Source: Nitrososphaerota archaeon (GTDB lineage Archaea; Thermoproteota; Nitrososphaeria; Nitrososphaerales; Nitrosopumilaceae). Taken from it: 64,000 nt of DNA. This document shows, piece by piece, positions 33,661 to 42,996 of the stretch (position 1 is the first letter of the stretch; every line of letters begins with the position of its first letter). The translations under genes and the position numbers were made by a program. Below the pieces are notes generated by a model, which did not search any database, was not told the origin of the DNA, and saw only the letters and a program-made list of their open reading frames with translations. The DNA is taken from assembly GCA_028867755.1 (NCBI GenBank), contig JAGWFT010000002.1, positions 124,001 through 188,000 of the forward strand, written 5' to 3'.

Positions 33661-34236
33661 TTAATCGTTAATTGATGGGTTTGATGTTCCCCATCTCTTG
33701 AAAAGATCGTGCTCAATTCCAAATTGGTCAAGGCACTTTCCAACTACATGATTTAACAGGTCATCTACATTTTTTGGTTTGTTGTAAAATCCAGGCATTG
33801 CAGGTAGAATTACTATTCCTATTCTTGCAAGCTTTAACATGTTTTCAAGATGAATGCTTGTCAATGGGGTCTCTCTAGGAACAATTACCATCTTGCGAGA
33901 TTCTTTTATGGTTACACCAGCAGCTCGTGCAACAAGAGTCTCTTCATACCCATTAGCTATGCTTGAAAGTGTCTTCATACTGCAAGGTATTATGATCATT
34001 CCATCTGTTTTGTGCGTTCCACTTGAAACACTTGCAGCCATATTGGAATCTTCAGAATAGCTACCTGCTAATGATTTGACATATTTTAAATCAAAATCTG
34101 TTTCTAATGCCAGACATTTTTTAGCCCATTCTGTCATTATTAGATGAACATCAACATTACAGCGTTTTAGGACTTCAAGCATTCTTATTCCATAAACAAT
34201 GCCTGAACTACCTGTTATCCCTACTATTAGTCTCAT
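33661..34236 (-). CDS. ubiX: Flavin prenyltransferase UbiX
   Basis: 191 residues from ATG 34236 (MRLIVGITGSSGIVYGIRML). The glycine-rich GITGSSG flavin site, MIIIPCSMKTLSSIANGY and the VIVPRETPLTSIHLENMLKL block (REtPls) define UbiX. It prenylates FMN to prFMN for UbiD-type decarboxylases. The frame runs to 34251, but the closer ATG fits the family. The box A at 34255-34266 lies about 25 nt upstream. Confidence 0.92.
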   Translation of the reverse strand: MRLIVGITGSSGIVYGIRMLEVLKRCNVDVHLIMTEWAKKCLALETDFDLKYVKSLAGSYSEDSNMAASVSSGTHKTDGMIIIPCSMKTLSSIANGYEETLVARAAGVTIKESRKMVIVPRETPLTSIHLENMLKLARIGIVILPAMPGFYNKPKNVDDLLNHVVGKCLDQFGIEHDLFKRWGTSNPSIND

Positions 34237-34254
34237 AATAGAACTGATCACATT

Positions 34255-34266
34255 CGTTATTTAATT
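34255..34266. promoter_or_regulatory. Probable shared box A (ubiX / HTH protein)
   Basis: TCGTTATTTAAT spans the 54-bp gap between ubiX (start 34236, minus) and the HTH gene (start 34291, plus). The TTATTTAA core is centred about 34260, about 25 nt from one start and about 30 nt from the other, a second candidate for two-way use of one TATA element. Confidence 0.4.
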
Positions 34267-34290
34267 TCATAGTTTTGAGCATCTTTAATT

Positions 34291-34674
34291 ATGGCAAAAT
34301 TTGTCTCAGAATTTGTGAGTGTAAGCATAAATGACGTTGAAGAAAAACTTGCTTCAGAACTCAGATTATCTCCAATGCAAGCAAAAGTTTTCGTTTTGGT
34401 TGTAAAAGAAGGAAAAAGATCTGCAAATGATATTGCAAAAAGTCTTGGAATATCAGACTTGGAAGCATCTATGATTGCAAAAAGTCTTGTTGACTTGGGA
34501 GGTTTTATAGACATAACAAAGACAGAGTTTGAATCCATGCATCCAAGATTTGCTGTAGTTAATATGTATCGAAGAATGTGTTTGAGAGAAAATATTACTT
34601 TTAAAAAGAATTTATTGGTAGACAACATATCAATTATTTTAGAAAAACCATATGATGATGCAAGAACTAAATAG
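34291..34674 (+). CDS. Helix-turn-helix (TrmB-like) DNA-binding protein
   Basis: 127 residues. A winged helix covers residues about 20-75: LSPMQAKVFVLVVKEGKRSA, NDIAKSLGISDLEASMIAKS, LVDLGGFIDITKTEFESMHP, as in TrmB/SSV-type regulators. The C-terminus (YRRMCLRENITFKKN) is basic and helical. It is divergent from ubiX, but nothing else ties the two functionally. Confidence 0.78.
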   Translation: MAKFVSEFVSVSINDVEEKLASELRLSPMQAKVFVLVVKEGKRSANDIAKSLGISDLEASMIAKSLVDLGGFIDITKTEFESMHPRFAVVNMYRRMCLRENITFKKNLLVDNISIILEKPYDDARTK

Positions 34675-34696
34675 AACTAAATATTGAGAAGGAACG

Positions 34697-35095
34697 ATGT
34701 CTGGAGAACAAGATTCCTGTAAACATGAGATAGTTTACTTTGGGGTTACTAACATAAACTATGAAAAAAGGACCATAGGTTCTGTAGACACTTGGCGTTG
34801 TGCAAAGTGCAAGAAAATCTTTTGTGAAGAAAAACAACTTGGAATTGAGAGTATTGTTGATTATGTAGGAATGCCAAAAATATCTTCAGATCAGAAATGG
34901 GCTGTTCTTCTGTGTAATCTGAAAAAACACAAGGAAAAATGGAAACTTGTTAAAATTAAAAAAGATGATGAAATTCAACATGAGTGTTTGGAAGAAAAAG
35001 TTGTTACTCTTAAAGTTAAAGACTTTAAAATAGAAGATGACAAGCACTGGAATTTTTTAATTGAAAACTCTGTAAATAAGGCAATAGAGATATAG
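34697..35095 (+). CDS. Hypothetical protein with C-terminal metal-site hints, 132 aa
   Basis: No family recognised. An early CKHE and a central zinc-ribbon-like WRCAKCKKIFCEEK suggest one zinc site, followed by a basic alpha/beta region. It starts 22 nt after the HTH gene on the same strand, so it may share that transcript. Confidence 0.7.
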   Translation: MSGEQDSCKHEIVYFGVTNINYEKRTIGSVDTWRCAKCKKIFCEEKQLGIESIVDYVGMPKISSDQKWAVLLCNLKKHKEKWKLVKIKKDDEIQHECLEEKVVTLKVKDFKIEDDKHWNFLIENSVNKAIEI

Positions 35096-35103
35096 AATAT
35101 ACT

Positions 35104-35388
35104 ATGAATCTTGAGGTTCATATCAACAATGTGCATGGCAGTCAAATGGCAGCCAAAATAACAGGTATTTTTATCATAGATGGTAATTCCTTCAAGTTTA
35201 GCGCTATAGCCTTTGGAAGAATAGGGGGGCATAATATTGGGGCAAAGATTTCAAAATCTGTTCAAAAAGAATTGGCAAAACTCGGCTATGATGTAGATGA
35301 AGTAATAGGTGAACTGCAACAAAAGCTAGTTCATGGGGATATATCTCTCCCTGAGGGCCTTACAAAAGAATCCTTTGCAGATAGCTAA
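35104..35388 (+). CDS. Hypothetical protein, 94 aa
   Basis: A compact alpha/beta protein: strands ([20 protein letters not shown] and [17 protein letters not shown]) followed by a long helix ([20 protein letters not shown]). No metal or nucleotide motif. It follows the previous gene by 8 nt, so an operon is likely. The last 4 nt overlap the convergent phosphorylase gene. Confidence 0.7.
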   Translation: MNLEVHINNVHGSQMAAKITGIFIIDGNSFKFSAIAFGRIGGHNIGAKISKSVQKELAKLGYDVDEVIGELQQKLVHGDISLPEGLTKESFADS

Positions 35389-36179
35389 AACCCTGCTTCT
35401 TCTAATGCCTTGGCACAAGAACAACTTCTTTGTTGAGGGATCAAGTCGAGAAGTATTCCAAGAAGATTCTTTGTGGTATGTACATTTTTTGAGAGCGTCT
35501 CTAAAACCTCTTTGGCAGTTACTGGCTTGTCTGCCCATACATCATAATCTGTAACAGTAGAAACTGAGACATAACATATTTGAGCCTCTCTTGCAAGCTG
35601 GCATTCTGGAACTAGGGTCATTCCTATGATGTCAGCTCCTATGACATTTTTGTAGAACTTGGACTCTGCTCTTGTAGAGAATCTCGGTCCTTCTATGCAA
35701 ACATAGGTAGCATCCTTATGCAAGTGCAAATCCATCTTTTTTGCAGCACTATATACTGAGGTCTGAAGCTCCGGACAAAAAGGATCAGCAACTGATATGT
35801 GGACTACCTTATTATCTTCATACAAAGTATATTTTCTTGATTTTGTAAAATCGATAAACTGAGTAGGAATTACAAAATCCCCAGGTTTTAATTTCTCTTG
35901 CAGGCTGCCAACAGCTGATGGTGCTATTATTCGCTTTATGCCCATTTCCTTGAAGGCCCAAATGTTTGCTCTAAAGTTTATCAGATGTGGAGGAATTGTA
36001 TGCTTTCTTCCATGTCTTGGCATGAAAGCAACTTTTCTACCTTTGTAAATTCCAACTGTTATTGAATCAGAAGTTTTTCCAAAAGGAGTTTCTACTGTAA
36101 TCTCTCTACTCTCGCTTAGTAACCCTGGATCATAAATCCCAGTACCACCAAATATTCCAATTTCAGCCTGTTCGGTCAA
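35385..36179 (-). CDS. mtnP: S-methyl-5'-thioadenosine phosphorylase
   Basis: 264 residues: [54 protein letters not shown] and [15 protein letters not shown]. It cleaves methylthioadenosine to adenine and methylthioribose-1-phosphate. Two cysteines in RSCSC near the end recall the CxC disulfide described in archaeal MTA phosphorylases. It overlaps apt by 4 nt, so the adenine made here is passed to Apt. Confidence 0.93.
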   Translation of the reverse strand: MTEQAEIGIFGGTGIYDPGLLSESREITVETPFGKTSDSITVGIYKGRKVAFMPRHGRKHTIPPHLINFRANIWAFKEMGIKRIIAPSAVGSLQEKLKPGDFVIPTQFIDFTKSRKYTLYEDNKVVHISVADPFCPELQTSVYSAAKKMDLHLHKDATYVCIEGPRFSTRAESKFYKNVIGADIIGMTLVPECQLAREAQICYVSVSTVTDYDVWADKPVTAKEVLETLSKNVHTTKNLLGILLDLIPQQRSCSCAKALEEAGF

Positions 36180-36688
36180 TATTTCACCAATGTCTCGTGT
36201 CGATAATTCTTGATTACTTTAGATCCTTTCAGGTCTGTTAGTTCTATAATGAATGCAAAACCAATAACCTTTCCACCCAATTTTTCAACTAATTTGGCTG
36301 CAGCCTTTGCAGTTCCACCAGTTGCAAGTAAATCATCACATATGAAGATCTTCTCGCCTTTTTTGATTGCACTACTCTGAATTTCCATGGTAGCAGTACC
36401 GTACTCTATATTGTATGTCAGTTTGTGCGTGGGGCCTGGTAATTTTCCTTGTTTTCTTATCATTATCATCCCTTTGTTATATTTGAGGGCCAATGCACAA
36501 GCTAGTGGAAAGCCTCTTGATTCTATGCCAACAAAGACGTCTACTTCGTTAGAATGTATGCGCTTTGAGAATTCGTCTACTACAAGTGAAAGTGCGGCTG
36601 GATCTCTTAAAAGAGGACTAATATCTCTAAACAAAATGCCCTTTTTTGGAAAATCAGGAATCTCCGCAATTTTGTCTTTTAGGTTCAC
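36176..36688 (-). CDS. apt: Adenine phosphoribosyltransferase
   Basis: 170-residue type I PRTase. [19 protein letters not shown] and the PRPP loop [20 protein letters not shown] are clear. It converts adenine to AMP. The GTG start (36688) has TATA-like AATATTTTTTAC about 26 nt upstream, so it is probably leaderless. With mtnP it forms a two-gene purine salvage operon. Confidence 0.93.
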   Translation of the reverse strand: MNLKDKIAEIPDFPKKGILFRDISPLLRDPAALSLVVDEFSKRIHSNEVDVFVGIESRGFPLACALALKYNKGMIMIRKQGKLPGPTHKLTYNIEYGTATMEIQSSAIKKGEKIFICDDLLATGGTAKAAAKLVEKLGGKVIGFAFIIELTDLKGSKVIKNYRHETLVKY

Positions 36689-36736
36689 AACTGTCTCACA
36701 ATCTGTGGATGTAAAAAATATTTCTTAATTTGGAGT

Positions 36737-38902
36737 TTATTGAATTGTTATAGGTGTAGTCACTATTCCAACTGTGGTCTTCACTTGTACTGTATAAATT
36801 CCAGGGCTAGCAGTCTTTGGAACTATCCACTCTGTGCTATAGTCTCCACGATTTGTTGACTGTATTTGTAAGGTATCAAGTGTAGAGTTGCCTGCTCCAA
36901 GTATCTTGATAATTACACCCACTGACTGACCTACTCCGCTTCCTGAAATCTGAACAATGCTGTCTGCCGAATAGTTTGGAGGATTTTTATCCAATTGGAC
37001 TGTCATTAAAGACTGAGATCTTACATTGATGGGCAAACTCTTGTGATCTATACCGCTTGTAGCATCTATCTCCCAAGTTCCAGGAGAACCATCATCAGGT
37101 ATTCTAAAGTCAAATGCCGAAAAAATTCCTGATTTATCAACAAATGTCTGTTCAGATTTTGTCTCTTGACCAGTTGGGTCTGTCAAAGCAATTTGTAGGA
37201 TACAATCGGCATTGGCATTTCCAAAAAGAAGTATGTTGTCTCCTGGGAAGTACGTGTCTTTCACAGTTCTAAGCGATATCTGTCCGCATCCTGTTTGAAG
37301 TCCTACTGCAAAGGACTCTGCTACTTTATCATTGCCTCTAGTAAGTACTGCAGAATAAATGCCTGGAGTGTAAGATGTTAAATTAAATGAATATGTGGCT
37401 ATTCCATTTGTCCCAACTTCAATAGTGTCAGAAAACTTTTCTTGGTTAGAAGGATCCACTATTACAAGATTTAATGTTGAAGCAGGAGGTGCTGAAATGT
37501 TGAGAACTGGTTTATCAGAAACTTGGTAATTTAATTTGTCCAAAGTAGCTGTTAGTCGTGCTACAGGATCAGCTCCGACTCCGACATAGAGTGGAACTGA
37601 ATCTGTTCCTTGCGATGCAGTTATAATGTAAGTGCCTATGATAGCAGTACCGCTTGTTTCATATGTTAATGAAATTTTTCCATCAGATGTGACATTAACA
37701 TCTTTTGCATATACCTGAATTCCGGTCGGATCTGTTATTATAACAGCTATAGGTTGGTTAGATATGGCGGTACCATTGATTTCTATGGTTTGTCCTGGCT
37801 CGTATTTCTGCTGTGGTGTTGATATTGAAATTTGATGTATAGTTGTTACGGTATAATCCTTGGTAACTTGGTGTTTCCCATCAGAAGATATCACTGTGTA
37901 CTTGCCAAATGGTCTGTCGATAGGAATCGTTTGTAAAACTGAATAGTTTCCATTTTTGTCAGCTGTTGCTGTAAAAGTTGTTATGCTTGTTCCAGTTGAA
38001 TCAGATATGGAAATTGTTACGGTACTACCAGGATTTGAAGTTCCATTGATTGCCCCTGTATCTCCAGGATGCAATATGGGGTTAACATTCACAGTTAATG
38101 GAATTGCTTGTTGGCCAGTTATATGAGATGGTGGTGCCTGCACTATTGTTGTAGTGAACGTTTTCTGATTGTTGGCCTGATCTTTTATAACAAAATCTAC
38201 GCTTCCGGGTTGTTGATTTTGTGGAACTGTTGTGGTAACTACAAAGTTACCATTGCTATTTGATGAAAAAGAGTATAATTTTTGGTTGCCTAGATACAAA
38301 TCAAGAGGTGTCGATGATGCAAAACTTTGACCAATAATGCGAATATCGAAGCCAGGCGCTGGTGTTGAGGGTATTATTCTGAAATTTGACATTCCTAATA
38401 TTCCAGGATTTGTTGATTGTTGGTTAGTTTGCTGATTTTGCTGTTGATTGTTTTGTTGGTTCTGCTGTTGATTTTGTTGTTGGTTCTGTTGCTCTGGAGC
38501 TCCAATTTCACCTGTGCCTAGTTGATTGTTATTTGCATTGGATGCAGTCCATACAAGATCTGGTGTTTGCTGATCCGTACTGATTGTAAATGTTATAGAG
38601 TTGCCAGGATTGATTGGGATTGAAGTAGAAAAAGCTATTGTGGTAGGAGATGTTTTCTTTCCAATCCACCCATTTCCTAACGTAAACGATTTAAAATCTC
38701 CATTTTTAATCTGCAAAGTAAAAGATGTAATGTCTGAAGTGTTTGAAGCACTGTTAGTAATTTGGAGCAATGTTTTCTCACCTACATTCGTTGCAGTTAC
38801 TGTGACCAAGTCTGATGAGGCATGTGCTGCTGGTATGAGGATGGCAAGCATGCCGCTAATAATTAAAGCAAGAATGACGCTAGACTTCAATATACTCAAC
38901 AA
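36737..38902 (-). CDS. Secreted multi-domain Ig-like surface protein
   Basis: 721 residues. A signal peptide (SSVILALIISGMLAILIP then AAHASS) is followed by a domain of about 120 residues, a Gln/Asn-rich linker (QQNQQQNQQQNQQNNQQQ, about residues 130-165), then at least five Ig-like or MG2-like beta units with the repeated YxPGD/PGxT-type turns and TDPTG. No C-terminal anchor is seen, although the final VGIVTTPITIQ may pack as the last strand. It is probably a cell-surface or matrix protein. Homologues with a PEFG tail exist, but none is present here. Confidence 0.8.
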   Translation of the reverse strand: MLSILKSSVILALIISGMLAILIPAAHASSDLVTVTATNVGEKTLLQITNSASNTSDITSFTLQIKNGDFKSFTLGNGWIGKKTSPTTIAFSTSIPINPGNSITFTISTDQQTPDLVWTASNANNNQLGTGEIGAPEQQNQQQNQQQNQQNNQQQNQQTNQQSTNPGILGMSNFRIIPSTPAPGFDIRIIGQSFASSTPLDLYLGNQKLYSFSSNSNGNFVVTTTVPQNQQPGSVDFVIKDQANNQKTFTTTIVQAPPSHITGQQAIPLTVNVNPILHPGDTGAINGTSNPGSTVTISISDSTGTSITTFTATADKNGNYSVLQTIPIDRPFGKYTVISSDGKHQVTKDYTVTTIHQISISTPQQKYEPGQTIEINGTAISNQPIAVIITDPTGIQVYAKDVNVTSDGKISLTYETSGTAIIGTYIITASQGTDSVPLYVGVGADPVARLTATLDKLNYQVSDKPVLNISAPPASTLNLVIVDPSNQEKFSDTIEVGTNGIATYSFNLTSYTPGIYSAVLTRGNDKVAESFAVGLQTGCGQISLRTVKDTYFPGDNILLFGNANADCILQIALTDPTGQETKSEQTFVDKSGIFSAFDFRIPDDGSPGTWEIDATSGIDHKSLPINVRSQSLMTVQLDKNPPNYSADSIVQISGSGVGQSVGVIIKILGAGNSTLDTLQIQSTNRGDYSTEWIVPKTASPGIYTVQVKTTVGIVTTPITIQ

Positions 38903-39012
38903 AAGAGCAACTCGCCTCTAAATTAAAGCTTAATGATAATTTATTCATTCATGGTTATCTTGATTTGAGTGTGATCTGTGAGTACGATAAAAATTCTAAA
39001 AATAGATGCCTC

Positions 39013-41091
39013 TCATGGATGGCGTGTTGTTGCCTGTGAGACTAGATTTTGATTCTGTCTTATGCGCTCAGCTATTAACCTGTACAAAGACCTAAACTGG
39101 TCCTTGGTTTTATCAGTTAAAAAGTCAGTCTCACCTATAGATATTTTTTCACATATGTATCTGCATATTTCCTCTCTATCGAATTTCTCCCACCCTAGAT
39201 GTTGATTTTCCTTCCAAATTTCATTTAGGTTATCTATTATGCTTTTTTTCCCCTTGGACAAGACCACATCTTTAGTTAGTGCCTTGTATCCCTCTTTTCT
39301 GAGCTTTACTTCGTATGTTTGATTTACAGCATACAAATAATCGTCATCCATTACCAAATCTTCCAAAAACTGCTTTGCCTGTCCACCAAGCTCAAAGAAT
39401 ATCATTTGTACCTTTTTGAATTGATTTGATTCAAGCTGAGCGGCAATCTGACCAGACTCGTCTGTGTTGTCAAGCAATACAAATGTATCATATCCATGAT
39501 TTCTGTAAAATATGGCCAAAGACATGACAGAGTTTTTGCTATAAGCAGGAACTATGTTCAATGGGTTCATGGAAAGGTTTGGGTCTTTTAGAAACTTGTC
39601 AAATGCGTTAAGATACATGCAATCTGACATTGTTTCAACAATGATTACTGGTCTTGAATTAAACCCAATCTGTCTGTCTACAATTGATTCTGTCAGTCCT
39701 CTTGAAAGACCGTATAGTATGGGGATTAATGTCTGATCGTCTGCATTCCAGTAATCATAGTAAATATGACTTAGGTGCTTTCTTTTATCGAGTTCCACAA
39801 CCAAAAGATTTCCAGGAGTATAATCAAATATCATGAACGGTGAATGTGTAGCATACAGTATCTGATTGGATCCGGCAAGACCTTTGAGCAGATCAGATAT
39901 GCCTCGCTGCTGTGCAGGATGTAAGTTTCTTGCTGGCTCATCAAGCAACAATATTGCTTCTTTTAATTCTGCTTTTTGAGTTTCTGCTGCAAAGTTTACT
40001 ATGAAAGAAAATGTCCATTTGAATCCTTCAGCTCTTCTATTCAAAAGACCTGTATTGGTAACGGTTCCATCCTTGTGAACATCAGATATTACTACACTCA
40101 AAATATTTCCTGGATTCCATCTCAACTCTACATGAATGGGATCTCCTTTCCATGCTGGATTGAGTCTATCACTAAGTTTTCTACTTGATGTGTGAAGCAG
40201 TTTTATCAGCCTTGAAGGACTATCCTGCGCATCTGCAAGTTTTTGTGCGTCAAGTTCTGCCAGATAAAATAAATTCATGACAGTTTCGGCCTTGTCAAAC
40301 TCTTCTATATACTCCAGTCCTTTTGGCCTAATTCCCTTTGTCTCTCTCAAGAACTCTTCGAGGTCAATGTTTCCAAGTATCTTCTTGTAGTCTGAAAAAT
40401 AGACAAACCTTGGATGTAATCTATCCTCGATGAAATTCTCCAAGGCAGACCTTTCAGTCGTTCCTATCAGCATGTTATCAAATATGTAATCCAAATCTTC
40501 ATAGATCTTTTTCCATTCTGATATTATGCGTGGATCCTCTGAGGCCAGTAAGTATATGTTGTTGTTGAATTCTGCCATCATATTCATGAAAACATCTCTT
40601 GTTCTTGGTGGGGGGGTGACTAGGAATTTTGTATCTACACGTATTCTTATGGGGTTTGGCATGGCATTGACAAAATCCTGTATTCTTTCTACGAAATTTT
40701 CCCAGGAATTGAGCCTCTTGCTTGCTTCGCCGCTTATCTTGATCTCTCCAAAGTCGTATTGAACGCGCGGATTCTTGTTTGTCCTGTAAATCTTAACTTT
40801 TCTTACGTCCTGTAGATTTGGAAATTTTTCTCTAATTAGTGTAATCTCCTTTTCATTGAATTCAAAATCTCCTTCGGCAAGCCTAACTTCAGACTTTAAC
40901 TCCTCTGTCATTTCATCACAGAGATCTAAATCTGAAATCTTTTGATCTTTATTTAGTAAAGTTAGAGCTTCAAGTATTGTTGTCTTGCCACTCTCATTTC
41001 TTCCCACAAATGCAGCCAAATCTCCAACCTTAATTTCACCAGAATCATGAATGCAACGATAAGCTCTAACTCTAAATTTCCTAAGTCGCAT
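39013..41091 (-). CDS. OLD-family ATPase/nuclease (ABC-type ATPase plus Toprim)
   Basis: 692 residues. N-terminal Walker A VGRNESGKTTILEAL, ABC-type Walker B ILLLDEPARNLHPAQQRG, and YATHSPFMI before the switch His. A C-terminal Toprim-like region follows: VIIVETMSDCMYLNAF and DTFVLLDNTDESGQIA. OLD proteins are nucleases in phage defence and DNA repair. The Toprim first motif is VETMSD rather than VEGxSD, and the acidic pair is DNTDESG, so activity may differ. It stands alone without a Gaj/UvrD partner. Confidence 0.85.
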   Translation of the reverse strand: MRLRKFRVRAYRCIHDSGEIKVGDLAAFVGRNESGKTTILEALTLLNKDQKISDLDLCDEMTEELKSEVRLAEGDFEFNEKEITLIREKFPNLQDVRKVKIYRTNKNPRVQYDFGEIKISGEASKRLNSWENFVERIQDFVNAMPNPIRIRVDTKFLVTPPPRTRDVFMNMMAEFNNNIYLLASEDPRIISEWKKIYEDLDYIFDNMLIGTTERSALENFIEDRLHPRFVYFSDYKKILGNIDLEEFLRETKGIRPKGLEYIEEFDKAETVMNLFYLAELDAQKLADAQDSPSRLIKLLHTSSRKLSDRLNPAWKGDPIHVELRWNPGNILSVVISDVHKDGTVTNTGLLNRRAEGFKWTFSFIVNFAAETQKAELKEAILLLDEPARNLHPAQQRGISDLLKGLAGSNQILYATHSPFMIFDYTPGNLLVVELDKRKHLSHIYYDYWNADDQTLIPILYGLSRGLTESIVDRQIGFNSRPVIIVETMSDCMYLNAFDKFLKDPNLSMNPLNIVPAYSKNSVMSLAIFYRNHGYDTFVLLDNTDESGQIAAQLESNQFKKVQMIFFELGGQAKQFLEDLVMDDDYLYAVNQTYEVKLRKEGYKALTKDVVLSKGKKSIIDNLNEIWKENQHLGWEKFDREEICRYICEKISIGETDFLTDKTKDQFRSLYRLIAERIRQNQNLVSQATTRHP

Positions 41092-41199
41092 CTAGCGGCT
41101 ATTGCCAAGTCTATGATTTAACTTATTCGTCAAAATTATCATGAGGATTCATTTTTCGACCAAATAGATATAAGGGAATTCAAGTGGTTAGATTACGAA

Positions 41200-41673
41200 A
41201 TGGGTGCAAGAAAAATAGCTTATGTTGTTTTTGTACTTCCTGTAGTTATTTCAGTAATACTTGGTGGTTATGTTCTATCAAATGTTTTGGCACAACCAGA
41301 CAAACAACTAAACATGTGGCAGTTTAACTTTGTAATCCTACCTGCTCAAGAAGGTAGCAAAGATATCAAAATAGTAAATCTTTTGAATTCATATTCGATA
41401 TCTGCACCACTTAACTTTACTGTAAGAGTGAATAACACTTCTTTTGACTGTGGAGACTTGTACATGACAGTTTACAATCTAAATACAAAGCAAGCTGTGG
41501 CTCAAAATGCCTACTTTTCACAGTGTTTTGTACAAAATAATTCAACTCTGCCAATTAATGAGGTATTTTCTCCAGCTATCAATAGCACAGGAAGTTACCA
41601 GATCGTGGCAGATATGAGAGACAAATCATATCAAAATGACATAAACGTGACTGCTACATTTAACGTTCAATAA
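41200..41673 (+). CDS. Secreted/membrane-anchored hypothetical protein, 157 aa
   Basis: An N-terminal hydrophobic segment (YVVFVLPVVISVILGGYVLS) then a beta-rich ectodomain. Potential N-glycosylation sites include NNT, NST and NVT, and a Cys pair (FDCGD, FSQCFVQ) could form a disulfide. No family recognised. The fold is compatible with a surface Ig-like domain. Confidence 0.72.
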   Translation: MGARKIAYVVFVLPVVISVILGGYVLSNVLAQPDKQLNMWQFNFVILPAQEGSKDIKIVNLLNSYSISAPLNFTVRVNNTSFDCGDLYMTVYNLNTKQAVAQNAYFSQCFVQNNSTLPINEVFSPAINSTGSYQIVADMRDKSYQNDINVTATFNVQ

Positions 41674-41740
41674 ATGAATTATATGTTATTATATTGCAAT
41701 TGACCAAGTACTTGTAAGGAAACGTTATTGGGATATAATT

Positions 41741-42403
41741 ATGGCTAAAAAAACAGAAAAAAAATCATCAAAAACTGAAGAGAAATCAAAGAAAGCAGAA
41801 GAGAAGACAAAGAAGACAGAAGAAAAGAAATCAAAGAAAGCAGAAGAGAAGACAAAGAAGACAGAAGAAAAGAAATCAAAGAAAGCAGAAGAGAAGACAA
41901 AGAAGACAGAAGAAAAGAAGATGTCAAAGGCAGACAAAAAGAAGCTCGAAGCAAAGAAAAAACAAGTAGAGCTTACCGAAGAGGAGCTAGAAGAAATTGA
42001 TGAAAAAGAGATTGAAAACTTTGAGATTGAAGGATTGGATATGGAAAAACTCAAAACAACAGTGCTTGACTATGTCGCAAAACGAGGAGATGATGGCATG
42101 TTCCAAAGCGAACTGTGGAAGAAACTCAAACTCTCAAGCAGAGATGGTTCAAGACTTGCTCTAAAACTTGAAAGACAGCATCTTATAAAAAGGGAAAAAA
42201 TTCTACAAGACGGAAGGTGGACATACAAACTTAAGATTGCTCATGTTCCTGTTAGTACTCAATCAATTGAATCCGCACCATGTCTTATCTGCCCTGTAGA
42301 ACAAAAGTGTACAGTAGAAGGCGAAGTGAGCCCAAGAACTTGTCCATTGATAGAGCAATGGGTTTTGACTGAATTTGCAAATTCTAAAACGAAAAAGAAA
42401 TGA
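41741..42403 (+). CDS. tfeB: RPC34/TFE-beta homologue with Lys/Glu-rich repeat tail
   Basis: 220 residues. Residues about 100-165 form a winged helix (MFQSELWKKLKLSSRDGSRL, LKLERQHLIKREKILQDGRW). Cys181, 184, 190 and 201 (CLICPVEQKC, then SPRTCPLIEQW) match the Fe-S cysteines of eukaryotic RPC39/RPC34 and archaeal TFE-beta, which helps open the promoter with TFE-alpha. Residues 1-75 are a Lys/Glu tail built from a 15-residue repeat. It overlaps rlmE by 4 nt. Residue positions fit TFE-beta; the function is transferred from known archaeal TFE-beta. Confidence 0.83.
   Translation: MAKKTEKKSSKTEEKSKKAEEKTKKTEEKKSKKAEEKTKKTEEKKSKKAEEKTKKTEEKKMSKADKKKLEAKKKQVELTEEELEEIDEKEIENFEIEGLDMEKLKTTVLDYVAKRGDDGMFQSELWKKLKLSSRDGSRLALKLERQHLIKREKILQDGRWTYKLKIAHVPVSTQSIESAPCLICPVEQKCTVEGEVSPRTCPLIEQWVLTEFANSKTKKK
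41783..41917 (+). repeat. Three identical 45-bp tandem repeats in the TFE-beta gene
   Basis: The unit encodes KSKKAEEKTKKTEEK and occurs three times in a row with no base differences between copies, as read from the sequence. The identity implies recent expansion or conversion. The minus strand of this run shows long Ser/Phe-rich frames; those are shadows. Confidence 0.85.
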
Positions 42404-42996
42404 AACTATTAGATGCAAGACGAGATTTATACCGAAGATTAGCTCATCAGGAAGGCTATAGGAGCAGAGCTGCATACAAGCTCAAAGAACTAAACACATC
42501 TTACAGAATTATTGGACCGGGATTTTATGTATTAGATCTAGGGTGTTCTCCTGGCGGATGGACTCAGGTTGCTCTTGAATTGGCAGGAAACAGAGGAAAA
42601 GTTATGGGCATTGACAAATCCTTTGTTGAAGAAATCACAAATGCTCACATAATACGAGGAGACATTGAAGATGAGTCAATTGTAGAATCCGTCTTTGAAT
42701 ATTTTGGCTCAAAGGTAAATGCTGTAATATGTGATCTTTCTCCACAGATTACAGGCACGTGGTCTATAGATCACGGCAGACAAATCTCTCTGAATTATGC
42801 CGCAAGTAAAATAATGGATCATGTTCTTGCAAAAAAAGGAAATGCATTGTTTAAGGTCTTTGACGGCGAGTATTCAAATGAATTTCGTGATTATTTGAAG
42901 AAAAAATTTGCCAAAGTACAGCTAAAGAAACCAAAAGCAAGTAGAAAAACAAGTAGTGAATTGTATCATATCTGCTTGGGATATCTTGGGCATTAG
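42400..42996 (+). CDS. rlmE: 23S rRNA (uridine-2'-O)-methyltransferase RlmE/FtsJ
   Basis: 198 residues. KLLDARRDLYRRLAHQEGYR with SRAAYKLKEL at the start, SAM-binding VLDLGCSPGGWTQVALE, and catalytic D (VICDLSPQITG) and K (ALFKVFDGE) positions of the K-D-K-E tetrad fit FtsJ. It 2'-O-methylates the ribosomal A loop. It starts in the ATGA overlap with TFE-beta and converges on trm1 (4-nt overlap). Confidence 0.92.
   Translation: MKLLDARRDLYRRLAHQEGYRSRAAYKLKELNTSYRIIGPGFYVLDLGCSPGGWTQVALELAGNRGKVMGIDKSFVEEITNAHIIRGDIEDESIVESVFEYFGSKVNAVICDLSPQITGTWSIDHGRQISLNYAASKIMDHVLAKKGNALFKVFDGEYSNEFRDYLKKKFAKVQLKKPKASRKTSSELYHICLGYLGH

Noticed and set aside
41725-42054. Ser/Phe-rich minus-strand frames (109 and 69 aa)
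   Set aside because: They are the shadow of the Lys/Glu repeat of TFE-beta.
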